A DNA stretch of 64,000 bases from CAZHAX01 sp964530325 (lineage in GTDB: Bacteria > Chloroflexota > Anaerolineae > B4-G1): NCBI GenBank assembly GCA_964530325.1, contig CAZHAX010000001.1, positions 332,070 to 396,069 on the forward strand, written 5' to 3'. The position numbers and the translations under genes were made by a program. This document shows, in pieces, positions 1-8,977 of this stretch. Numbering within the stretch: the stretch's first letter is position 1; each line of letters begins with the position of its first letter. The notes under the pieces are model-generated. The model saw only the letters and a program-made list of their open reading frames with translations. It did no database searches and was not told the origin of the DNA.

Positions 1-1
1 C

Positions 2-841
2 AGCCTGTTGGGGCCCAACGGCGCAGGTAAGACGACGACGATCTCGACGATCTCCTGCCTGCTGCGGCCGGACGAGGGCGATGTCCAGGTCTTCGGTCAT
101 TCCATCAGCAACGACCAGCAGCACGTGAAGGAGGCGATCGGCGTCGTGCCCCAGGACATTGCGCTCTATGAAGACCTATCTGCGCGAGAGAACCTCAACT
201 TCTGGGGCAAAATGTATGGGCTGCGCGGCGACCAACTGCGCGAGCGAGCGGATGAAGTGCTCGAGGTGATCGGCCTGGCGGAGCGCCAGAAGGGGCGGGT
301 GGGCAAGTTCTCCGGCGGGATGAAGCGACGCATGAACATCGGCATCGCCCTGCTGCACAAGCCCCGCATCCTGATCATGGATGAGCCGACTGTGGGCATC
401 GATCCCCAGAGCCGGCGAGCGATCCTGGACAGCGTCAAGGAGCTGAACAGGCAAGGGGCTACTGTTCTCTACACCACCCACTACATGGAGGAGGCCCAGG
501 AGATCTCCGACCGTATTGCCATTATGGACGACGGCAAGATCATCGCCATGGGCAGCCACGACGAGCTGGTCAAGATCGTAGGGGAATTCGACCGCATCGA
601 CCTCAGCATCAACGTCGAGTCGGCGCGGGTGATGGAGGCCTGGAAGAGCACGAAGGGCGTGAACAAGATCAGCGCTGAGGACGGGCAGATCACACTGCTC
701 GTCGAGGACAGCAACACAGTTCTGCCCCGGCTCTTTGAGTCGGCTGGCAAGGCGGACGTTCGTATCAGCTCAGTGCGAATTGAGGAGCCCAACCTGGAGG
801 CTGTATTCCTGCACCTGACCGGCCGCGCACTGCGCGACTAG
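2..841 (+). CDS. ABC-2 type exporter ATP-binding subunit (5' end cut by window)
   Basis: Energises export through the two permeases that follow. The reading frame is open to the window edge, so the N-terminus is missing; the first visible residues lead straight into the Walker A motif GPNGAGKTTT. The signature motif FSGGMKRR, Walker B ILIMDEP and the H-loop (TTHYMEEA) are intact. A C-terminal extension of about 80 residues after the nucleotide-binding fold is typical of DrrA/CcmA-like exporters of drugs, lipids or sodium. The substrate cannot be read from sequence. It is followed after 58 bases by the first permease gene, so one operon is likely. Confidence 0.93.
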   Translation, partial: SLLGPNGAGKTTTISTISCLLRPDEGDVQVFGHSISNDQQHVKEAIGVVPQDIALYEDLSARENLNFWGKMYGLRGDQLRERADEVLEVIGLAERQKGRVGKFSGGMKRRMNIGIALLHKPRILIMDEPTVGIDPQSRRAILDSVKELNRQGATVLYTTHYMEEAQEISDRIAIMDDGKIIAMGSHDELVKIVGEFDRIDLSINVESARVMEAWKSTKGVNKISAEDGQITLLVEDSNTVLPRLFESAGKADVRISSVRIEEPNLEAVFLHLTGRALRD

Positions 842-899
842 GTGGCCTATCACGTCATCGACGTTCGTGTCTGAGTAGTCACATGTCACGGAGCCAACT

Positions 900-2168
900 A
901 TGCGAGTGCTCGACGTTGCTCTAAAGGATCTCCGTCACAATCTGCGCAACGGGACTATGGTGTTCATCATGTTCCTGCTGCCGCTGCTGACGAATGGCCT
1001 GCTCTACTTCGCCTTCGGCGCCATCGCCGGAGGGGGAGAAGGATTCGACGTGCAGGTCACGCGGGTTCAGGTCGTGAACCTGGACGAACCGCCTGCGGCC
1101 TACGGCGGCTTCTCAGCCGGACAGATGCTGGCCGATTTCCTCCAGGATGAGACACTGGCCGACCTGATCGAGGTAGCGGCCGCCGGGGACGAGCAGAGCG
1201 CTCGAACCGCTGTCGACCGGCGGGAGGCTGGCGTGGCTGTGATCATACCGGCGGGTTTCACCAGCGCCGCGCTGGCGCCTGAGGGCGAGGCCGCCGTCAC
1301 GCTCTACGCTGACCCCACGCTGACGCTCGGCCCGGCGGTCGTGGAAGAGATCGTCCGCCAGTTCGTGGACGGCTTCGCTGGAGCCGGGATCGCTGCGCAG
1401 GTGGCCTCGGGCCAGCTCGCTGAGCGCGGTCTGCCGGCCGACGCCATGCTTCTGAGTCAAGCCGGCACGCAGTACGGAGCGTGGGCGGCAGCTGTGGGCG
1501 AGGAACTCGGCCAGGGCGGGCTGCTCGATGTGGCGGACCCGCCCGGGGAGACGGCGCCGGTAGACTTCATGACCCAGATACTGGGCGACGTGATGACAGG
1601 GATGCTCGTCTTCTACGCCTTCCTGGCTGGCGGCCACTGCGCCCAGTCGATCATCAGGGAGGACGAGCAGGGCACGCTGGCCCGTCTCTTCACGACGTCT
1701 ACGCCCAGGTCGGTGATACTGGGCGGGAAGCTGATGGCGGTGTTCTTCACAGTCATCGTCCAAGTGCTGGTCAGCATGCTGATGGCCGGGTTCATCTTCG
1801 GCCTAAGCTGGGGAAAGGCAGTCCCCGCCGCATTGGCGGTGCTGGGGCTTGTCGCCGCCTCCGCGGGATTCGGCGTGTTCATCATGTCGTTCCCGAGGAC
1901 CACCCGCCAGGCTGGTCCTGTGCTTGGTTCGATAATACCTGTGACTGCCATGGCCGGCGGCCTGTACACCACCGGATTCGCCAACATGCCGAAGGCCTTC
2001 GACACGATAGCGCTCTTCACGCCGCAGGGCTGGGCCTTACGGGCCTGGAATGTGGCGCGGGCGGGTGGCGTACCACTGGAGGTGCTGGTGCCGGCCGGCG
2101 TCGCTCTTGCATTCGGTGTGGTGGCCTTCATGGCCGGAGCGTTTGTGATCCGTCGGCGGTTCGCCTAG
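900..2168 (+). CDS. ABC-2 type transporter permease
   Basis: Membrane subunit of the exporter, 422 residues. It has one N-terminal transmembrane helix (about residues 18-40), a large extracytoplasmic domain (about 45-230) and five or six C-terminal helices, the ABC2_membrane_3 arrangement. The opening residues MRVLDVALKDL are identical to those of the next gene, so the two permeases probably arose by duplication and work as a heterodimer with the upstream ATPase. ATG start. Substrate unknown. Confidence 0.88.
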   Translation: MRVLDVALKDLRHNLRNGTMVFIMFLLPLLTNGLLYFAFGAIAGGGEGFDVQVTRVQVVNLDEPPAAYGGFSAGQMLADFLQDETLADLIEVAAAGDEQSARTAVDRREAGVAVIIPAGFTSAALAPEGEAAVTLYADPTLTLGPAVVEEIVRQFVDGFAGAGIAAQVASGQLAERGLPADAMLLSQAGTQYGAWAAAVGEELGQGGLLDVADPPGETAPVDFMTQILGDVMTGMLVFYAFLAGGHCAQSIIREDEQGTLARLFTTSTPRSVILGGKLMAVFFTVIVQVLVSMLMAGFIFGLSWGKAVPAALAVLGLVAASAGFGVFIMSFPRTTRQAGPVLGSIIPVTAMAGGLYTTGFANMPKAFDTIALFTPQGWALRAWNVARAGGVPLEVLVPAGVALAFGVVAFMAGAFVIRRRFA

Positions 2169-2202
2169 TCTGAGAATCGTACACTCCGTCAGGAGGAGTT
2201 GC

Positions 2203-3444
2203 ATGCGCGTTCTTGATGTGGCACTGAAGGATCTCATGCAGACCAGCAGGGACTGGAAGTCGTTCCTGTTCCTGCTGTTGATGCCGATGGTCTTCACCTT
2301 CTTCTTCGGCCTGATCTTCGGAACTGTTGGTGATACTGAGGATCCTCGCCTCCCTGTCGGTATCGTTCTGCAAGAAGGTTCCGGTTCTCTGGCGGAGACC
2401 CTGCGCGAGCTGCTGGCGGCCTCGGAGGCGATCCGTCCGGTCCTGCTGGAGGGCGATGATGCAGCCAACGCGGCCAAGTCAGTGGGAGAGGGTGATTATG
2501 CCGCAGCCCTCGTCCTCCCTGCGGGCTTCAGCGAGCAGGTCTTGGCGCTCGCCTCGCAGCAGGCTGTCGAGATGGAAGGGGTGAAGCCCACGCTCATCGT
2601 CGATCAGGCGACCCAGGCCGGGCAGACGGCTGCGGGCGCAGTCGAGGCTGCGCTCTACCGGCTCCTTGCCTCTGCCCAGGTAGCACGGATCAGCGCCGGG
2701 CTTTACGACGGCCTCACTGGCTTCGAGGCCGGGCAGGAGGAGGAGTACGTTGACGAGGCGCTGGCTCTGGCGGTCGATGCCTGGCTGAATCCGCCTGTGA
2801 CTGTATCCGTTCAGCACTCGGGCGACTCACAGGAAGAGGCGGAGGGCGATTGGAACCCGTACGGCCACGCCTCTGCTGGCATGCTGGTGCAGTTTGTAGT
2901 AATGGGTCTCAGCATGCCTGCGACTGTGCTCGTCCTGGAGCGCCAGTGCGGCGCTCTGCAGCGCATGCTCACCACGCCGATCAGCAGGACGGCTGTGATT
3001 GCCGGCCACATACTGGGTATGTTCGTGGTCGTGTTCCTGCAGATAGCGATTCTCATCCTTTTCGGCCAGCTGGTGCTCGACCTGGACTATGCAGCCCAGC
3101 CCGTGGCCACTGTGCTGCTGGCAGTCGTTCTGGCGCTGTGGGGTGCGAGCCTGGGATTGCTCATCAGCGTTATCGCCAGGGAGCCGGAACAGGCAGTAAC
3201 GCTGGCGATGATAGCGATGTTCGTCTTCTCCGCGCTCGGCGGCGCCTGGTTCCCGCTTGATATTGCTGGGGAGACCTTCGCCGCCATCGGCCATCTGATG
3301 CCTACAGCCTGGGCCATCGATGGCCTGGAGAACATCGTCGTCCGTGGGCTAGGGCTCGACTCGGTGCTGCTTCCTGCAGGGATCGTTCTCATCTACGCTG
3401 TTGCCTTCTTTGTCCTGGCGGTCTGGCGGTTCAAGTACGAGTGA
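2203..3444 (+). CDS. ABC-2 type transporter permease (second subunit)
   Basis: 413 residues with the same layout as its neighbour: an N-terminal helix, a soluble extracytoplasmic segment rich in Glu and Ala, then five or six helices. The start ATG follows AGGAGG with good spacing (about 2191-2196). It begins 34 bases after the first permease. Together with the ATPase it should form a complete export system. Partner identity comes from gene order; substrate unknown. Confidence 0.88.
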   Translation: MRVLDVALKDLMQTSRDWKSFLFLLLMPMVFTFFFGLIFGTVGDTEDPRLPVGIVLQEGSGSLAETLRELLAASEAIRPVLLEGDDAANAAKSVGEGDYAAALVLPAGFSEQVLALASQQAVEMEGVKPTLIVDQATQAGQTAAGAVEAALYRLLASAQVARISAGLYDGLTGFEAGQEEEYVDEALALAVDAWLNPPVTVSVQHSGDSQEEAEGDWNPYGHASAGMLVQFVVMGLSMPATVLVLERQCGALQRMLTTPISRTAVIAGHILGMFVVVFLQIAILILFGQLVLDLDYAAQPVATVLLAVVLALWGASLGLLISVIAREPEQAVTLAMIAMFVFSALGGAWFPLDIAGETFAAIGHLMPTAWAIDGLENIVVRGLGLDSVLLPAGIVLIYAVAFFVLAVWRFKYE

Positions 3445-3486
3445 CGGATCTGGCGCTGGTGTTCGGCTCGTCTCAGGAGGGTTAAC

Positions 3487-4407
3487 ATGGAGAGCAGTGG
3501 AGAAGACAGACCTAGGTGGCGGCGCCGGCGAGGGCTCGTCGGCCCGGTGTTGCTGATCGCGCTGGGCGTGGTGTTCCTTCTGAACAACACGGGCGCGCTG
3601 GAATGGGACATCTGGTGGACGCTGTTCAGCATCTGGCCGGTGCTGCTCATCGCCGCCGGCATCGATCTGCTCATTGGCTACCGATCCGCGCTGGGCTCGA
3701 TCGTCGCCCTGGTCCTCATCGTGGCTGTCGTTGCCGGCGCGCTGTTCCTGGCGGCAGGCGCCCAGGATCGGCCGGCGGCGGGCGGCGAGCGGATTAGCTA
3801 CAGTCTGGACGGGGCGGAGGAGGCGGAGGTCCGGCTGAGCTTGTCCGTGGCCAGGCTGCGGCTGAGCGGGCTGTCCGATTCGTCGTATCTGGTCGACGGT
3901 GACATCGCCATCGGAGGCGGCGAGTCGATAGAGAGGAGCTTCTCTGTCGACGATGGTGTTGCCGAGCTGGAGCTGTCCAGCGAGCAGACCACACCTGTGC
4001 CATTCGCTTTCCCCGGCCGGCGGGCCTGGGACCTGGGCCTTAATTCCGATGTCAGCGTCGCCCTCGATATCGACCTGGGGGTCGGGCAGGTGGAACTGGA
4101 CCTGGCCGGGATGATGCTCACTGACCTGGCGTTCGATGCCGGTGTGGGCCAGGTGACGCTCACTCTGCCGGAGGCAGCGGCCTCCAACGTGCGGCTCTCG
4201 ATGGGCGTCGGCCTCGTCACGATCGATGTCCCCGAGGGTGTGGAGGTCCGCGTCCGCTTCGATACCGGCCTGGTTGTGAGGAGCTTGCCGGACAACTTCC
4301 AGCGCCGCGGCGACTACTACTACACGCCGGGCTACCAGACGGCTGAGTGCAAGGTGGACCTGGACCTGGACCTGGGCGTCGGCATCGTCACCGTTAGCCA
4401 GCAGTAG
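3487..4407 (+). CDS. LiaI/LiaF-like membrane protein with C-terminal beta domain
   Basis: 306 residues. A basic N-terminus (Arg-rich, about 7-20) leads into two or three closely spaced transmembrane helices (about 18-90, including GPVLLIALGVVFLLNN), matching the LiaF transmembrane-like (DUF5668) region. The remaining ~200 residues are predicted beta-rich, with repeated 'D-x-G-V-G-x-V/I' turns as in the toastrack/adhesin-like domains of LiaF and related envelope-stress proteins. It sits 42 bases after the ABC exporter, with AGGAGG upstream. A role in sensing or protecting the envelope is suggested by family only. Confidence 0.7.
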   Translation: MESSGEDRPRWRRRRGLVGPVLLIALGVVFLLNNTGALEWDIWWTLFSIWPVLLIAAGIDLLIGYRSALGSIVALVLIVAVVAGALFLAAGAQDRPAAGGERISYSLDGAEEAEVRLSLSVARLRLSGLSDSSYLVDGDIAIGGGESIERSFSVDDGVAELELSSEQTTPVPFAFPGRRAWDLGLNSDVSVALDIDLGVGQVELDLAGMMLTDLAFDAGVGQVTLTLPEAAASNVRLSMGVGLVTIDVPEGVEVRVRFDTGLVVRSLPDNFQRRGDYYYTPGYQTAECKVDLDLDLGVGIVTVSQQ

Positions 4408-4508
4408 CAGGCCTGTCTTTCTGTGCATATCCGGCGTGATGCCTCGAAGAAAGCCAGGCTGCCTGTACATCGAGTCATGTAACCGGCGCCGGGGAGGCGC
4501 TGCCGAGC

Positions 4509-5654
4509 GTGAACGAAGACCGGAATCCAGCTCGCGCCTCCGATCCAGCGGGCCGCTTTCGTGACCCGGCCGCGGCTGCGGCTGTCGTAGAAGAAGTCCG
4601 CGCTCGCTCCGAGCGCCAGGTCCGTTTCATGGAGTTCTGCGGCGGTCACACGCACGCCATTCGCCGCTTCGGTATACCCTATCTCTTGCCCAAGACGATC
4701 GAGCTGCGCGCCGGGCCGGGCTGCCCGGTCTGCGTTACCTCTGCTGCGGACATCGATCATGCGATTGCTCTGGCCCAAGTGCCGGATGTGATCCTGGCTA
4801 CGTTCGGGGACATGATTCGCGTCCCCGGAAGCGGCGATGGAGGCAGACCCGGCCCGACACTAGCCGGCGCCAAGGCACAGGGTGCGGACATTAGGCTGGT
4901 CTACTCCCCGCTCGATGCGCTGGCGCTGGCTCGCCAAAACCCGCTCCGGCCTGTAGTCTTTCTTGGCGTCGGGTTCGAGACGACGGCCCCCATGGTTGGC
5001 TCGTCGATCCTCGCTGCCGATGCTGAGGGTCTGGACAACTACTTCGTCTTCTCCACCCACAAACTGACGCCGCCGGCCACCCGGGCCGTGCTCGAGGGCG
5101 GCGAGGTCGATTTGGACGGCGTAATCGGCCCCGGGCACGTTACCACCGTGATCGGCTCCGACGCCTGGCGCTTCCTTCCGGACGAGTACTGCATACCCTG
5201 CGCAGTTGCCGGCTTCGAGCCGCTGGACATCCTGCGAGCGGTGCTGGCGCTAGTCGAGATGGCGGAGGATAGCCGCCCGGATGTCGTCACCGTCTACGAG
5301 CGGGCGGTCCAGGCCGGTGGCAACATGGCTGCCCAGCAGTCGATGGCGCGCGTCTTCGAGGTGGCCGATGTGGAGTGGCGTGGCTTCGGCAGGATAGCCG
5401 ATAGCGGCCTGCGGTTGAGGCCCGCATTCGCTGGCTTCGATGCGGCGGCGGCCTTCGAAGTGGAGCTGGCACCGGCGCGGGAGCCTCCTGGCTGCCGCTG
5501 CGGGGACGTACTGAGGGGGGTGCTGCTGCCCACCCAGTGTGGCCTGTTCGGCGTCAAGTGCACCCCGGCGAGCCCGGTCGGCCCCTGCATGGTCAGCGGT
5601 GAGGGGGCCTGCGCTGCCTACTATACGTATGGCGGCGAGCTCGGAGCAAGCTGA
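4509..5654 (+). CDS. hypD: [NiFe]-hydrogenase maturation factor HypD
   Basis: With HypC, HypD carries iron while the Fe(CN)2CO centre of [NiFe]-hydrogenases is built. 381 residues, the family length. Diagnostic motifs are FMEFCGGHTHA near residue 42, the GPGCPVC segment that binds iron and cyanide ligands, GFETTAP, and a cysteine-rich C-terminus that holds the [4Fe-4S] cluster. GTG start. The stop overlaps the next start by one base. hypE follows after one gene; hypA, B, C, F and hydrogenase subunits are not in the window. Confidence 0.96.
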   Translation: MNEDRNPARASDPAGRFRDPAAAAAVVEEVRARSERQVRFMEFCGGHTHAIRRFGIPYLLPKTIELRAGPGCPVCVTSAADIDHAIALAQVPDVILATFGDMIRVPGSGDGGRPGPTLAGAKAQGADIRLVYSPLDALALARQNPLRPVVFLGVGFETTAPMVGSSILAADAEGLDNYFVFSTHKLTPPATRAVLEGGEVDLDGVIGPGHVTTVIGSDAWRFLPDEYCIPCAVAGFEPLDILRAVLALVEMAEDSRPDVVTVYERAVQAGGNMAAQQSMARVFEVADVEWRGFGRIADSGLRLRPAFAGFDAAAAFEVELAPAREPPGCRCGDVLRGVLLPTQCGLFGVKCTPASPVGPCMVSGEGACAAYYTYGGELGAS

Positions 5655-6439
5655 TGCCCTCGCGAGCTGCAGACTACGGCGATATAGCGCCAATCTTCGA
5701 TCAGCGCTATGAAGCGGACGCTCTGGAGGGCGTGGCGCAGGCGCTGGTAGAGCTGGCCGGGGCGCTCGAGGCGCGGTCCATCCTCGAAGTGGGATGCGGC
5801 ACCGGCCGCTGGCTGGCCGAGTTCGCCTCCGGGGCGAGAGCACCGTTCGGGCTCGATTACTCATCTCCTATGCTCAAGGAGGGCCGCCGGCGGGACAGGT
5901 CGTTTCGGTTGATGCGGGGCCGCGCGAGCCAGCTGCCCCTCAGGAGCGCGAGCTTCGATCTCGTCTTCTGCGTCAACGCGATCCACCAGTTCGAGTGGCA
6001 GCGCGACTTCGTGCGCGAAGCGCGCCGCCTGCTCAGGCCCGGTGGGGCGCTCGCAGTTGTGGGGATGGACCCCCGCAGTCCGCGGCACATCTGGTATATC
6101 CACGACTACTTCGAGACTACGCTCGTGAGCGATCTGGAGCGATTCCCCACACTTGCCGATCTGACGGACTGGGCGGAGGAGGCCAACTTCAGCAGTGTCG
6201 AGCGCACAGAGCTGGAGCCCATCCAGGATCGCCGGGTCGGGCGAGAGGTGCTCGATGCCCTGTTCCTCAGGAAGGACTCCTGCTCTCAACTGGCTAACCT
6301 GAGCCAGATGGCATATCAGGATGGACTGCGCCGGATCGAGTCTGCTCTCGCCGCCGCGGAAGAGGCCGGCCAGGAGATCAGCTTCGTCACAGACCTGCGG
6401 CTGGAGATGGTGGTCTGCAGGGTGGGGAAGGAGGATTGA
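5654..6439 (+). CDS. class I SAM-dependent methyltransferase between hypD and hypE
   Basis: 261 residues. The SAM-binding motif I is EVGCGTGRWL (about residue 41), followed by the acidic motif II (GLDYSSPML) and a post-I stretch FDLVFCVNAIHQF, as in UbiE/Methyltransf_11 enzymes. One-base overlaps with hypD upstream and hypE downstream indicate translational coupling. No hyp function is known to need such an enzyme, so the substrate is open: a protein or metabolite tied to hydrogenase maturation, or an unrelated passenger. Confidence 0.85.
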   Translation: MPSRAADYGDIAPIFDQRYEADALEGVAQALVELAGALEARSILEVGCGTGRWLAEFASGARAPFGLDYSSPMLKEGRRRDRSFRLMRGRASQLPLRSASFDLVFCVNAIHQFEWQRDFVREARRLLRPGGALAVVGMDPRSPRHIWYIHDYFETTLVSDLERFPTLADLTDWAEEANFSSVERTELEPIQDRRVGREVLDALFLRKDSCSQLANLSQMAYQDGLRRIESALAAAEEAGQEISFVTDLRLEMVVCRVGKED

Positions 6440-7485
6440 TGGGCGAGGTAGTCCGCATGGCACACGGGGCGGGCGGTCGCCTGATGGCTGACCTGATCCG
6501 CGACGTATTCGCTCCGCCTCTGGACAACGAGATACTCCGCCGCTGGGCTGACGCCGCCGTATTCCAGGCCGTGGGGCTGGCTGGCTTGGAAGCGGAAGGG
6601 CAGGGGAAGGGTGTCGGAAGGCTGGCTATGAGCACAGACGCGTTCGTCGTCCAGCCCCTCTTCTTCCCTGGTGGCGACATAGGGATGCTGGCCGTGAACG
6701 GGACGGTCAACGACCTGGCGATGATGGGCGCTCAACCGCTGGGCCTGAGCGCGGCCTTTATTCTGGAAGAGGGACTCGAGCTAAGTGTGCTGGACCGGGT
6801 CGTAGAGTCGATGGCCGCCGCTGCCCGCGCCGCCGGGGTGCGGGTCGTCGCCGGAGATACAAAGGTCGTCGAGCGCGGCCACGGGGATGGCGTCTACGTC
6901 ACGACAGCCGGAGTGGGTATCGTGGGGGCGGGCGTGGAGATTGGCCCGAACGAGGTGCGTCCCGGTGACGTGGTGCTTGTGAGCGGAACCGTAGGCGACC
7001 ACGGCATCGCCGTCCTCAGCGAGCGGGAGGGGCTGGCCTTCCAGTCCGAGCTCGAGTCTGACTGCGCGGCGCTGAACGGCCTGGTCCAGGCGCTGCTGGA
7101 GGCGGCGCCGCGGACGCATTGTATGCGGGACCCGACGAGGGGAGGGTTGGCGGCGGCGCTCAACGAGATCGCTCAAGCTGCCGGGGTGGGAGTCGAGATC
7201 GACGAGGCGGCCGTGCCCATTCATCCTGCTGTCTCGGCTGCCTGCGAGATGCTCGGCCTCGATCCGCTCAGCGTGGCCAGCGAGGGCCGGCTGGTCGGCT
7301 TCGTGCCCGAAGGCGAGGCGGAGGCAGCACTGGCTGCGCTCAAAAGCCATGATTTGGGCCAGGGTGCAGCGCGCATCGGAGCGGTGACGGACGAGCATCA
7401 GGGCAGGGTGCTGGCCCGCACGCCGATCGGCGGCCGGAAGATCGTGGATATGCCTCTTGGCGAGCTTCTTCCGCGGATCTGCTAG
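6439..7485 (+). CDS. hypE: [NiFe]-hydrogenase maturation factor HypE
   Basis: HypE dehydrates the carbamoyl group that HypF attaches to its C-terminal cysteine, giving the thiocyanate that supplies cyanide for the iron centre. 348 residues in the AIR-synthase (PurM-like) fold. The essential C-terminus PRIC is present, with Cys as the last residue. ATP-binding residues appear in the N-terminal AHGAGGR segment. The ATG at 6439 overlaps the upstream stop (TGATG) and has GGAGG just before it; a TTG one codon earlier is less likely. Confidence 0.96.
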   Translation: MGEVVRMAHGAGGRLMADLIRDVFAPPLDNEILRRWADAAVFQAVGLAGLEAEGQGKGVGRLAMSTDAFVVQPLFFPGGDIGMLAVNGTVNDLAMMGAQPLGLSAAFILEEGLELSVLDRVVESMAAAARAAGVRVVAGDTKVVERGHGDGVYVTTAGVGIVGAGVEIGPNEVRPGDVVLVSGTVGDHGIAVLSEREGLAFQSELESDCAALNGLVQALLEAAPRTHCMRDPTRGGLAAALNEIAQAAGVGVEIDEAAVPIHPAVSAACEMLGLDPLSVASEGRLVGFVPEGEAEAALAALKSHDLGQGAARIGAVTDEHQGRVLARTPIGGRKIVDMPLGELLPRIC

Positions 7486-7569
7486 GCGGCTGCTGGCCGG
7501 ATTGCCGTCGGGCGGTGATGCGTCCCGCGCTGATTGTAGTGCGGCGCGCTGTCGGTGGAGCTGCCCCTG

Positions 7570-7578
7570 TGGTACAAT
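7570..7578 (+). promoter_or_regulatory. extended -10 promoter (TGGTACAAT)
   Basis: TG-N-TACAAT lies 39 bases before the ATG of the next gene, with a weak -35 (TGTCGG-like) about 17 bases upstream. The gene also has a strong AAGGAGGAGG ribosome binding site. Called on motif match only. Confidence 0.45.
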
Positions 7579-7616
7579 GTCACAGTCAAAGGCGGGCTGT
7601 TTGAAGGAGGAGGGTC

Positions 7617-8705
7617 ATGACAGTCGAAGGCGAAGTACGCACTGCGGGAACGGAAACGGAGTCTGGGCAGGGGTTTCTGCGCGAGCTGGCTTGGCTGGGC
7701 GCAGGCTTCGTTCTACCCTGCGGCAGCCTCACTTTCTATCGCCGGGCTGCACGGCGCAAGGTAGGCCTGGCCATCCTGTTTTTCGCTCTGTTCGCGTTCG
7801 TTGTGAGCGTGCTGTTCACGGTGGGCGTTGGGGGTGACCTGGCGTCAGCCAGCAGCGAAATCAGAGAGGCGTTCGAGACGGGCGAGATCCCGGTCATAGT
7901 CATCGAGGACGGAGTGGCAAGTGTGGAGGCGGAGCAGCCGCTGATCCTGGTCGACGAGCAGGGTATGATAGTGGTCATAGACACGACTGGTGAGATGGAG
8001 GAGCTGAACCCGTCCACACACGACCAGGGGTTCCTGCTGACGCGGACAAGCCTCCATGTGATGAGCGCAGACGGGAGCTACCAGGAGATACCGCTTTCCG
8101 AGCTGCAGGCCATGTTCAACGCCAATCCGCTCGTGATCGACGGCGGATCGGTGGCCGGCGCGTGGAGTTCGTTCTCGGGCATACTTGCGGTCCTTGTCTT
8201 CGCTTTCGTCCTGGGGTGGAACCTGCTGGTTGACCTGGCCTACGTGGCCCTGGTGGCCCTGGTCATCTGGGGGGTCGTCTCGCTCCTGCGCTCGGGGACT
8301 GGATTCCGTCCGATCCTGATCGCCGGCCTATACGCGCTCGTGCCGGCGACCTACCTGCACTACCTGCTTGGACTGCTGGGGATCCGCTTCCTGACGCTGC
8401 AGAGCCTGCTGCTCCTGCCCATGTGGGCCATCGCGCTTGCTGTCGCGTCGATGCAGAAAGATGGCGGGCTGCTGCGCGGCGAGCGCCCGATTCGGCTCTG
8501 GCGCGCCCTGATTGGGCTGCCCGCCCTGATAGCGCTGGCACTCAGCGTGGCCGGTGCCTTCGAGCCCGGCACGGCCGTAGCCTGGGCTGTTCCCTGGGCC
8601 GCGTCTGTGGTGAGCCTGCTCGGCCTCGTCGCGGCGGGACTGCTCACGGCCAGGCCCGCGACGGTGCCCGGAGCGGGAATGGGCGCTCCGCCAGAGACAA
8701 TCTAG
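7617..8705 (+). CDS. DUF1189-like multi-pass membrane protein
   Basis: 362 residues. One transmembrane helix near residues 55-75 is followed by an extracytoplasmic segment of about 100 residues containing the repeated 'VEAEQPLILVDEQG' and 'VVIDTTG' phrases typical of DUF1189 proteins. Five or six helices then fill residues 185-345. The N-terminal FYRRAARRK also fits that family. Function is unknown; the family is associated with maltodextrin or envelope loci in Firmicutes, which says little here. It stands alone after hypE with its own promoter. Confidence 0.6.
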   Translation: MTVEGEVRTAGTETESGQGFLRELAWLGAGFVLPCGSLTFYRRAARRKVGLAILFFALFAFVVSVLFTVGVGGDLASASSEIREAFETGEIPVIVIEDGVASVEAEQPLILVDEQGMIVVIDTTGEMEELNPSTHDQGFLLTRTSLHVMSADGSYQEIPLSELQAMFNANPLVIDGGSVAGAWSSFSGILAVLVFAFVLGWNLLVDLAYVALVALVIWGVVSLLRSGTGFRPILIAGLYALVPATYLHYLLGLLGIRFLTLQSLLLLPMWAIALAVASMQKDGGLLRGERPIRLWRALIGLPALIALALSVAGAFEPGTAVAWAVPWAASVVSLLGLVAAGLLTARPATVPGAGMGAPPETI

Positions 8706-8706
8706 A

Positions 8707-8898
8707 CAGCCAGGCCAGCCCATCCCTACCAACGCGCCGAACGCCGAGCTCGCGGCCGAGTTCATCGCCTTCCTCGTCGGGCCGGAGGGCGAGGGCATCA
8801 TGCAGCGCAATGAGCATCCGATGATCCTTCCGCCCGTCGCCGACAACGTGGAACCAGTCCCCGCTCTGCTGCAGCCGCTGATCGCTCCACAGCCCTGA
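8707..8898 (+). pseudogene. C-terminal remnant of a molybdate/tungstate ABC transporter binding protein (WtpA/ModA type)
   Basis: The frame from 8707 to the TGA at 8896-8898 reads ...PTNAPNAELAAEFIAFLVG then PEGEGIMQRNEHPMILPPVADN. This closely resembles the C-terminal 60 residues of WtpA-like oxyanion-binding proteins (NPEAAxxFVxFLLSxEGQ...). There is no start codon or N-terminal domain; the preceding gene's stop lies immediately upstream. It is best read as the tail of a gene lost by deletion. It suggests that a tungstate or molybdate importer once stood here. Confidence 0.6.
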
Positions 8899-8977
8899 AC
8901 CAGGCGCACGCCCCGCAGCCTGTACACCTGTCCTTCGCGCTCGCCTCGGCACGAGACGGGCGGCCGTCTGCTCCCTG

